From: Psococerastis gibbosa
Lineage: Eukaryota; Arthropoda; Insecta; Psocodea; Psocidae
Length of the DNA stretch: 64,000 bases
NCBI GenBank assembly: GCA_963971405.1
Contig: OZ020487.1
Span: 43,373,039-43,437,038, forward strand
Reading direction: 5' to 3'
Shown: in pieces, positions 41,972-53,900 of the stretch
How positions within the stretch are numbered: the first letter of the stretch is position 1
Layout: every line of letters starts with the position of its first letter
Position numbers and translations under genes: made by a program
Notes under the pieces: generated by a model
Databases searched by the model: none
What the model was told of the DNA's origin: nothing
What the model saw: only the letters and a program-made list of their open reading frames with translations

Positions 41972-44900
41972 CTGCAAAATAAAGTAAACTAGTTAGTAGT
42001 AGTAGTATGGTTGGACACAGCCCCAGGCCACTGTGTGGGCCCATAGGATAGGGGACCTCCTGATTATAGTGGATTCCGAACCACTTGGGAAACACAGTGA
42101 AGTCACACGATTAGTTCGGAGGTGACCAGGACAAGTCCTACCATGTTTCCCTACTGGCACTGTGCACACTACCAAGTTATCTGCATCTTTGAACCTGCTC
42201 TGGTCCGCTGGATTCAACTTGGTAAGGCGGCCTGCTAAAAGTAAACTAGTTACTAGTTCGTAAGTATAAAACGGTTTTGGTTCGGCCCAATGACTTATAT
42301 ATAAATCGCTACTTCGACAGAAAAAAGACAAAAATTGTCCATTTCGACTTAATAAAGCTAAAATATTTAAAAAAAATCTATTTCGCGTTAATGTAAATCT
42401 GTATATTTTCCGCGCAAGGGGAGTTGTGTCGTTTTCTATTTGGTGGGAACCGTCAGGTAGCCTAATTCATTATAAAAAAAACTTTAACATCAATTGCTGT
42501 AAATTGATAGATTTTGAGTTGAGTCCTTTTTCTTCCGACGTAGCGATAGACTTCGCATGCCACCGGTTAAGCATACAACTGCACCGTGACGGACTGCAGG
42601 TCATTTCGTCATTGGCGGTACTCCTTTTCTCAGTGTGTTTTTCATTTTTAGTAATAAGTATGAAGAGAAGCCATTAAAAAAAGTTAATAATGATAACCTT
42701 AAGGACATATTGTAGTAGAGACTTAGAAAATGTCAAAATCAAACCTCTGGCTACAGGCAAGAGAAACAGCGAACGTCACTGCACAGCCTGTCTTTTCCTG
42801 CTGTAACCATACCATTGGTCATGGCTTCATGGACACGGCAAAATCAAACCACATGAGAATTTTTCTCTGAATAATCCAAATTATGGCTACATTCAGAAGC
42901 CCGTATTCTCTAACATGATACTTTACAGGGGCTATGTAATCCTGTCCCACTGCAGCAATGAAGATAGTACTGGACTTCCCACCCCTCCATGTTGCAGTGG
43001 AAACTTCAGCAGAAATGGCATTATTAGGAGTGGAAGGGCAATTAAGAGAGACTCAGCCTCTCTGACCACTGCCTGGACATGCCAAGCGATAGAATCCATC
43101 CAAAATACTGTTTTAGGAGGGAATCCGAAACTATATTAGGGACAATGAAAGAGTGCTGCGCATCAGCAGGAATTCTCAATAGTCACACAATCAAGTGGTT
43201 TACTGATGGCTCTAGGCTAGGAAGTACCAAACCAAGAACAGGCCTTGGTGTCTTTGGTCCTGGGGTTAAATATCTGGAGTCTCTTGGGGAGACAACTATA
43301 GTCTTGCAGATTCTGCAATGAAGGTGCGGAGGACCTGCGATGCGATGCGATGCAATCGCACGAAGAAGAGCAGCATGCTCGGAAAGCTTGCAGTTACATG
43401 TGAAAAAAGAGCTACCACTTCTGAATCCCCTCAAGATCCTGGATCTCGTGAGGGAGATAGGCCTCGAGAAAGTGATGTAGAAGCGATGTAGATTCTTTGT
43501 TGTAGGGGGCACAATAGGCCAATAGGCTTAAGTGCACACAGGCAACACCTGTACCCCCATTTATAAAAAAAAGAAAAAAAAAGAACGTCACTGCACAAAG
43601 CTACACAAAGCTTACAAACGACTTTCAAAAGAAACAAACCTGAAGTCGAAGAGCTGATTTCTTGACATTCGCCTGCAGATAGGGATAGCACACTTTCAAA
43701 TCAAACGGGTCCACCAGCGACTCCAGCCGATTGCACAGGTCATGTGCAAGGCTCTCACGGTCACGTGACAACAGCAGAAGAGCAACGAACCGGATGTCTA
43801 GCAGTAGTTGTAGCACTTGACTTTGGTAGATGGTTTCACTTGAGGCTAGGCTCGTGTAATGCTCAACAATCAATTCAGAGACCATTAGGATTATTTCTTG
43901 ATGGATAATTCTGAAATAAAGGGAAGTTGTGACGGCACAGTTGGTTTTCCTGGTCGGTTTGCACGCTTTGGCAAAGCATGCAAACTTGACTTGGATTGTC
44001 CGATTGTGTCGTTGCAATTACTTAATTTGCTGGTGCATGCATCATTGAAGGTTCTGCACTGTAGCTTCAGATGGCTATGCATGGGTGAGACAATCTTCTT
44101 ACAGTGTAGGGCTTTCAACGGTCATACGAGCTTATAAATATGAGTGAACAGCTGTTTCTAGAGCACTAGCAGCACTCCGAGTACTTGTAGCCTTGGGAGA
44201 CGCCAGACACTTCGGTTTCTTTTATTTGTTTGTGAGCAGTTGTCTCTTTTATTTAGTAACAGTGTATGTGTTTTTTTTATGTGCCGAACGAGTTATCAAA
44301 TCTGCTAACAGCCACGTACACGGTAATCATATTCCATTAACATTTTATGATCATGACTGTAACCCTGCACCATTTAATTTATCTCACAGAGATGTATGCT
44401 GTAAGTGAGATGTAGTTTCCTAGTATGGGGGGGGGGGGGGGGCGAGACTGTGCTCCCAGCCGTGAAGCCATTTTGGAACTCACTACCTGCCGTCTAGATA
44501 TGATGTTAATGAAAGCAATGTTCCTGAACTGTCGTTAGCGAGGAAAGATGTTCGTACCCCACGCCATGCGAATTAGAACTCTATTGTGAATAATGTGACT
44601 CCATAGCGTACAATGGCTGTATTAATATTGTGATTGGTATCTACCGTTTGCCACTTATGTCAAATTAAGTATTGTAATAAAATAGAAATGTTCATAGAAG
44701 GTATTCTGACTTAAGTATAGCACCTCATAGCCACTCTCTACCGCTAGAGTTAGAAGGAGGATCTGCGGCTTTAGTACAGATAGCCCACAAAGTCGAGGTA
44801 AATTTTACTGGTTTTACCGAATTCCTAGAAGTAGTTGTAGCACCTGACTATGGTAGATGGTATGGCTTGAAGCCAGAGTGGTGTAGCTCCCCACTTAGTA

Positions 44901-47900
44901 GAGTTGCCAACGGCCTTAACATGTTGAATCCACCAGAACAGAGCCTGTTTCAAACTGCGGCAAACTTGGTAGTGTGCACAGCGTTGGCAGGGGAACATGG
45001 TGGGACATGATAACGCGCTTAGGCAGTATAAGTACGTGTCGAGTCCTGGTCACCTCCGATTTAATCGTGTGACTTTACCATGTTCCCCAAGTGGTTCAGA
45101 ATCCACTATAATCAGGAGTTCCACCCTGTCAGTCAACTCCCCTTTCCCCGAGGTGAAAGAGTCTGCCCTTAGGGTGCCTCAAGTTAACAAACAGACTCAC
45201 TCCCCCCGCCAGGCTGACAGGGTTGCTTAAAGCAGAAATGCTGAAAGCAGGCGTTATAAACCACAACCACAACTTAGTAGAGTTCTTTAGCGCCATGGGA
45301 TCTTTATCGGAAAACATCTACAACGATTGAAGGCTGTAGACTCGGATGCTTACAACCCCACAGAATCCCTAAAACACATTCTCCTTTACTGTAACGCTTG
45401 AAAAACCCAAAGAGAGAAGCAGAAAGCCAGAGAATGAAGCTAAGAAACCATCGTGAAAACGAAAAACCTGTGGAGTTTAGCAACGAGGGCATTCAACCGG
45501 CATTAAGTATTTGGATTCACCTGAGCCTCTGGAAATCTGTCGCAACACATAAATCAGCCCTTTAGTCAGTTCATAGGAGTAATGCTAGATATACACCTGT
45601 CAACATGTTCGTAAGCAACACTAGAGAACTCTATACAGGAGAGACGGGACATTGGAACCCACTAAGGATATTTTTTATAATTTCTGGTGCCACCAGCCAC
45701 GTCTTCTTCAACCAATCAGAGGACGCCTTGGACACTTTCAAACAACAAATCCCGTCGCGGCTGCGAGGCGTGCTCGCAATGATGAACTGCAGACATGCCA
45801 ATTAGCCTGATTGGTTGAATATGGCATGTGGCTTGTGGCAGGTGGTTCCTAAACTTAAAAAAATATCTTTGGCTAAAACGAATGTCCTATCTCTCATACA
45901 TAGAACCCTAGGCTACACCTATAGCCGCCAGCAATGCTTGAGGGTTTTGGCGTCACTTTCATCAGTTTTGCAGAAAACCTTTCCATCGTCATCTTCTCTT
46001 CCATTGGCGGGGTTTCCATTGACCTCTATTTGCAAAATGCACATGATGTTGACGTGGTAGCAGACACCATTAATAAGTATTTAATGTCTGCTACCACGTC
46101 AACGGTATGTGCATTCTGCAAAAAGAGGTCAATGGAAACCCCGCCATTCTGTTTGGCCACTTTTTGCCTTGCTTGGTCAGCCCCAAGCGTTGATGTCATC
46201 AGTGGTACCTCTTATTATCTTAGTGTTGCGAAACTTGCTTTGTGTAATCCCAGGCTTTTGACAAGCTAGGCAGACTTTACCTTGGAAGCGTATGAACAGC
46301 CACTGCATTCAATCGCAACGATATATGGAGGAGCAGTTCTTGCAAAGTGAAACTGGGCTGAGAAGGCACTCGCAGCTCTGAACTGATTGTCTTATTGTCC
46401 TCAACCTCTTCTGTGATGGTAACAGTTTCAAAAGCCTGGAAACAAATATTAATCATTACTTTCCTTTTAGCTGGCTCTACAGCCCGTTAAGGATTTGGGC
46501 CACTGTAACCACGCGATTCCGCCACTTGTCTCTCGATGCCGTCTTCCTCTTCCAGTCGCAGACTTCAAGCTTCCGGAGGTATTCATCCACCTCTTCTTCG
46601 GTCTCCTCATGGATACTAACTTACTTCGTGTGTCCAGGGCCGATTATTGTCCAAAATTGAGCAGCTTGGATCTTCAGCCTTCAGCTAACCTATGATTAAA
46701 CGTATAATGTCAAATGTATGTAACTGCAAAGGCTTTCACGGCCGGAGTCAAATGAAGAACCAGTAGAATCCGGGCTGATGGACCGTGGTCACTTTCAATT
46801 CGACCACGGCCCATCAGCCCGGATTCTACTGGTTCTTCATGTCAAATGTATGTTTTCTATCTACACACCACTGCCCATCCTTCCTCCACCGAAACGTCTC
46901 CCACGTTCCTAGCGCAAATCTTCTGTAAGAACCCGCGAGAAAAAATGGGTAAAGTAGTTTTCTACAACTTAGGCGTATTACATTTTTTATAAGTATATAT
47001 ACTTATAGATATATACTGTATGCGTATAGTAAATTATTAAAAAATTAAAATGCATTAAATTTTGGAGCATTCCCTTGAAATTATCTAAAAACAATAATAA
47101 TTATAATTACCGGGCGAGAAATGAGAAACGTGGCAACAGATACGTCTCGATCCAGGTGTTGCCGCACTAGGTCTTTTATCTGGCCTCGAATAAACTCCTT
47201 CCACGTCCTCCAAGCAGAAATGCTTCCTTCCGAGAGAACCTCCACCATCTCCAACCATGATCTTCCTTGACCATTTACCTTCAATTTAATAGAAATTTTT
47301 AGCCAAAATTCTGAAATATGGCAGCTTGCATGTACTTTCTTTTGATTAAAAAATGTCTTACATTCAAGCTTCCTTACAATACATTATGGTACATATACAT
47401 ATAACACTGACATTATTAATAGTAAAAGAGGGCATTTGGTTCTAATATTTGCTGCGAAAATTGTTAAAAAAAGGAGATATTATTATTATTATTAATATAC
47501 ACGAAGCAAGAACAGAGATAACAGACACCTATCATGTACAACAAATTCGGAGACAAACAGAATATTGTATACAAACCAAAGATATTGAACGAAATCCCCC
47601 CAACTTTGAAAAATGAAAAAAAAAAAACAACAACTTGGAAAGGCAAAATAAAGTTATAAAAGGGTGGTTAATAACACTTATTAGGCACTAGGATATAGTA
47701 GGTTATTATAGGCTTATATATAGACTCTATAGGCTTATTAAAAAATAATTAGGCTAAGGCCAACATTTAAGAAAAGCTACAACATTTATTTATTTAATGA
47801 TGCCACCCGCGGCAAGCAAAAGTTTTGGGGTGGACGGGATATTGTATTTATTTGGAATAATAACAAAAAGTTATTATTAAACGTCTTGTAAGGCCCTAAC

Positions 47901-50900
47901 ACCGCCTAACACAATCACCAAATCCAATCAGACCTCTAAGTTTAGCAAGTGTAATAGGTTGTCTAAGATCGAACATTGCAGTATATTGGATGCACAATGT
48001 TTTCAGATTCATACCCATTCTTTTCTTAATGACTACAATGTTGGTCACCACATACCTTCGTGTCACTCTGTCGTAGGCACTTCTTCAGATTGGGACATTT
48101 AGTAGTGAGGGCCAGTAATATTCTTGCCCGCAGTAATATACAAGACTCATTCGGTGCCATCTCCCGATCTGATGCACTGCGTTTTAAGTCTTCTGTAAAC
48201 CTGCAAGAAAATTGTTACTAGATGTTAATGGCTGGACCTTCTTTATACGCAATTTAGACCTTGGAGACTGCTGCTCTGAAAAGGGAAGTCGTGCTCTAGC
48301 CAAACTGTTGTGTTATGATGTGTCTGTGGTTTAATAGTAGAAGGAAAATATAGCCACATTGTGTATGGCTTTACGCATAGTTTTTTGTACACAAGTCACA
48401 AATAGAGCATGTCGAGGAGCGAATAAACTAATGCATTTAATATTGATGTCGTTCACTTTTATTTACCAAGAACATAGTAATGGCGACGCGGATTAAAAAA
48501 GGTATTTGGAATAATATTTGGAACAATGACAGGAGCAGCTGCTGCAACAAACAGTGCCCAAGCAATAACCAGGTCCAATATAGGTTTTGTATCATGCTTC
48601 AATCCGACAACGTCAAATTGGAAAATTTTCCACCGACAATTTGAACAATATGGCTATATTTTCTTTCTACTATTAATCCACAGACACATCAGAACACAAC
48701 ACTGAGTCAAGTCTTTCTACCAGGAAGTTCTTCTGCCGGGAGCACTTTGCCCTTTTTATCTTCCCGTGGATTATTACATACAAAAGGCGATACCTGTCGA
48801 ATGGACTGGAAGATGTCTAATAGTACAATAAAACTACCAACCTTTGGATTGTATCGAAGGAACATGAATTTAGGTAATCGAGCAGTGGCGTCTTGTCCGA
48901 AACCCCGGCCTGGAACACGTCCACATCCTCTAGCAGCGCAGCCAGGGCCGTGTCCAGGGAGCTGCAGACGCGCACCACCCGCGGAGTCAGTCCCCGCGCC
49001 TTCAGTCCCACATCGTCACTGTCGCTCTCCTTCCACACGAACCACCGCAGGTTGCTTTCAGACTGGCTATTGCTAAAAAAAAAAAAATAAGTCAATCTCT
49101 AGCGATCTGGATTGAAGACATTGCTGGCTTTTATTTTATTTTTATAAAGGTTAATTGCATACAAACAATTTAATGAATGTATCCGATTTACCTCTACAGT
49201 CGCTTCTGTAGGTTATTACCCGTGTTGAGTTACGACACGTCTCCAATCACATGGCGTATAGAGACTCGCACAAGGGCCCGGAGAATTTTTATTAAGATTT
49301 TCCACATCAAATCAAATTCACGATAAAACCGGCATAGTGGAAAACTTTCCTACCTGCTTTGTGTGGAGGTCAATTTCCAATTATAGCGCCCATGATTAAG
49401 ATATGGATCCTGGCTCTGATTGTTGATTGACTGCCTTGGGTCGAGCAATCTTGCCCGCAATTAATATTTTTATTTATTTACTGCAACATTAGTTGATACT
49501 TAATACCCAAATGATAGTTTAACAGCCTACTTCATTAGAATTCAAATAATCAACAAAGCCAACTGCTATTTTCTCGTAAAATGAATGGAATAAAAAATTA
49601 TACGACATGCCTCTCTCCATAAGTTAATCTTGGCGCCTATTCTTGAGAATCCCCAATCTGAGGAGAGCATTTTGCCACATTTTTTTTATTTCTATAGGAA
49701 AGTTGTCCAATAGTGCTTACCTGTCTTTAACATTTTTTACCAATTCCTCATCAATAGTGGCCACTTCGGTCGCCATACTAAAAACAGCAGCATTCCACAC
49801 ACTGGCAACTAGCTGCAGCGTGCGCTCAGTAACGTAAGGCTCCAGCAGAGCGGCATAGACATTAAATGAGCCGCCCAGCACGTCTTCGACGAAGCTCCAC
49901 GACACGGGGACAGCCAGCGCTGCCACACGTTCCCGGACACCCAGAACGCCCCGCAAATTCGGAATCAGTCCAAGCAAATTTGTCATTTCTGATTGTAAAA
50001 TTTGACGCACCTGCAATATAAAATAATAATAGCTTTTGAATTGAAGCGCTTAGAGGACAAGGGGTGCAAGTGACAAAAGTAAACATTCGTGATAATTGAG
50101 GCTAAAGTTTGTAACTCAAATGAAAATGTATAGGTATTTTTCATGAATTCTAGCATTACCAAAATGGCAGATACCGATGTTCCTGCCGGTTTATAGGATA
50201 AAGAACAACTAGAGTAACAGCATCGTGCATTTAACTCCAAAACGCATAAAATGTCACTTGCACCCCTTGGCTACTAGGCGCTTCAATTCATATCATGAGT
50301 CTAAACAAAAAATTAAGCATGCTCTAAAACGACGCAAAATTTAGTAAACAATGCGTATGGTACAATTTATCAGGAAAATGTCTTTCGTAAGTTAAAAATA
50401 GCAAAGCCAATATTTAGAGGGTTCTATTGGCAAAGGTGTAATATTATTTAAATGGAACAAGACGAACTCGCGGCGCTCACTACTATACCAAGCAGTAACA
50501 CTATACAATTACACAAATAAACGCATCAGCGATTCACCAGGGAAAAAAAACAGTACAGGCTTATAAACGTGAAATTGTACTCTGGCTGGAGGGGGAATTA
50601 TGTCAATTAAACTAACTACGTCTTGTAATTTATTTATTTATTGATTTTTACTTAGGAATGTATTTCAGTAACAAGGACCATGTAATATATAATGTATGTG
50701 TAAATTAAAAAAAAAATTTAATAGAAACCTAGACATTGTATTGCTTAACAAGGACAATAGTACGCTTTTTTCTTGGTTTCCATGTTAATATTTATTAATA
50801 TTTAACTTACATTAGGTTTGAAGTGCCACCCTCCCACGCTTCGGCTTGAGGGGGCACAGGTTGTTATCTCACGTTCAGATGTTCATTTTTGTTGAGAAAT

Positions 50901-53900
50901 ACACGGTTTTGTATTCTATTCTATACAAAGGCTTAATTGGACATACATTTCCTGTTTTGTTCATGGTAATTAGAGGCAGGGGCTTTACAGTCATCGAACA
51001 ATCAGGGTAGAGCCCGTTGCCAGGGGAAGGGGGCGACTATTTGGGAGTGGGTACAACTCACATTATCAGGCTAAGTCCTGAGAAGTAGATGGTTTAGTCC
51101 TTGGCTTCTGGACGATTTTTTTGCTCTTGTATTCTACTATGAGTTATCCGATCCCCTTGAAGATTCAAGCTACCGATCTCCCGATTAAAATGCAAGCTCT
51201 CTAATCACTCGACCACGGCCTTTCGACGGTTTATCAAAATTTCAAAAATTACTGGAATGGTAGGGGATCCAGCCTCTTAACCACAAGCTATGGTCAGCAA
51301 CATGACCGGCAGCCTCGTCTTTTCCCTACCTAACCATTAGAGCTGAGAAACTGTCTTCCTTTTCACGCCGAGTCTCGAATTTCCATTTCATGGCCCAGTT
51401 CGCGCTACCAACTGGACTAATCTGTAACTATTTCATAGAAGCATACAATATTACCTAAAAAATAAATTAGGTTGAGCAAGAGTTACAAACCGTTTCAATC
51501 CACGATTTCAACTTGTCGCAGACATGTTCCTTGGATAAGCTAGCAACCGGTTTAGCAGTGCTAGGCTTAAAATCCTTCACAAGCGGTGACAAAAATCGAT
51601 CGTTCATAGCCGAGTGAGGAAGCAAGGAATACGTCGACGGGGATGTGGTCGCTGTTAAGTCTCCCAACAGTTTCTCGACCAGCCCCAGCTTGTCATCTTT
51701 CACTGAAAAATAAATAAATGATTTGATGTAACGCTTAAGCTAGGACTATACAGGCTCTGAAAACGTCGCGTCAACGCTCGTTGACCGCGGCTATGGAACT
51801 CCCATACGGCAGACTATACGAGCGCTGATAACGAGGACGCGTAAACTCTGCGTCAGCGTCACCAACGCAACAGGCGCGTAAATCGGCGTTAGGTCGATTG
51901 AGGGCGATTTCAACGTTTTCAATTTTTAATTCACAACTGACCTTTATAAATTCCCGCCATTTCGCCTCCAGCGCGACGTACACAGCGTTCGTATAGTCGA
52001 GAATTGCGTAGCGTTGACGTTTCAAAAGGCGGCGTTTTCAGCGTCCGTATAGTCGGCAATATTTTTCGTCCGACGATTGCGTTAGAATCGCAACGTTTTC
52101 AGCGCCCGTATAGTCCTAGCCTTATGAGGCAGTAAACTATTGGTAGAGAGAATAGCGAGGAGACTACTATCCTGGTTTGGATACTTACGGCTTATTCATT
52201 TTGAGAGGGCTATAAAGTCCGTACCACTACTCTACATATCCTGACCTAGGATCTAAGCTGAGAGGAGAAGACGAGGACGGCCCAGGCTAAGAGTAGAAGC
52301 GAAAGTCCGCCAAGACCTCAGAATTGTAGAATATAATAGAATATTTCTGTATTGAGTCATTAACATGAAACAATAGGCGTTCTAAAACCTAAGACACAAT
52401 AACAATAAATAAATGAAACACTAACAAATAGCCTGAAGCAATATCTTCACTGAGAATCATGTCTAGTTCCACATCATGTTCTCCACATACAAGCATTGGT
52501 CTATGAGGTGCCTTTTTAGTTTACTTCTAAAAGCTATCATTTCTTCCACCTCTCTAATGTTCCTAGGCAGCCCTTATAAGTATCTGCATAGGCTGGTTTA
52601 CCCTCATATCTACTGGTTCTATGCATAGGGATCACGAGGTCATCCCTGCCCCTAGTACCATAGTCCATAGACATGAGTGTCACCCAGCCTAGGCAAGGTG
52701 CTATACACCTTCTTTACATAGGTGCACACCACCAGAACATAGAGAGTACCGCTAGAATACCCAGTCTTTTGAAATGTGGACGATATGATGTAGGAAGAAC
52801 TGCAGCCGAAGCACAGAATCGCAAGGAGTGGAAGAGAACCTGCTGTATCGCTGACCCCACCTAGGGATAAAAGTGAGGAAAAAGAAGGAAGGCGGTATGC
52901 GCTACACTTGTAAAAAAAAAAAATCACCATATCTCGCCTTAAATATACCAACCTAAAAAAGAAGGAAGGCGGTATGCACTACATTTGTAGGAAAAAAAAT
53001 CACCATATCTCGCCTTAAATATACCAACCTAAAAAACAATGGCAGGCAACAGTTAGTGTGTACTGGACCAACAGCGCAGCAGCGCGGAGCTTTTCTTTAA
53101 CGGTAGGGTGCTCATCTGAAGAAAGAATATTCCGAAATGCTTCACTGCGAACAATGAAGAAATGCTCCAGTATTTCATCTAGGGTGGAAGCTTCCAGAAG
53201 TAATAAGCTTGTTAGACAGTCGCTGACGGTCTGAAAAAAAAATAAAATAAATAAATCATGAGAAATAATTTATTTGCTATCTGTATATCGCTTCATCGGA
53301 AGAAAAAAGACAAAACTCAAAAATTGTCGATTTCAAATTAATAATAATTAATAACAAAGAAGACGCTCTAAACAGAGTTGTTTGGAAACGCCGCTGCCGT
53401 GCCACCGACCCTCCCTGAGGACAAAGGCGATGTAAAAGTAGTAAAAGTAAGTAACGCTAAAATATTTTAAAAAAAAAATCAATTTTACGTTAATGTAATG
53501 TGTATATTTTCCGCGCGAGGGCAGTTGTGCCGTTTTCTCTTTGGCGGGAACGGTCAGGTGGCCTAATTCATTTAAAAAAAACGGTTTTTGGTTTTCTGTA
53601 ACTTTATAGATTTAGAGTTGGGTCCTTCTTCTTCCGAAGTAGCGATATGTGTTTGCATAGCTATAGTTTAGACTTAATGAATGAAAACTAACACAATACA
53701 GTCCTAAAACAAAAACAAAAATATTGCTGAATTGGGTTCTACTTTAAAAAAAGAGGAGACTTTCAAATTTACACTTATAGCCGTTAACTCAACTTAACCG
53801 GGGCGTAGCTCTTCGTCCATAACTAGTCTACTGGTCATATACTGTTGCCTACTTCAATACTTCAATGAATGTAAATCAGCAGATTTTTATGTCGACAAAC

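Noticed and set aside
48747-49076. 109-codon plus-strand open frame
   Set aside because: It is the antisense shadow of GC-rich COG1 exon 7 and has no recognisable protein features.
51771-52025. 84-codon minus-strand frame in a CpG-rich segment
   Set aside because: It lies wholly inside MITE M7. The residues do not form a domain I can name, and the frame results from CpG-rich composition.
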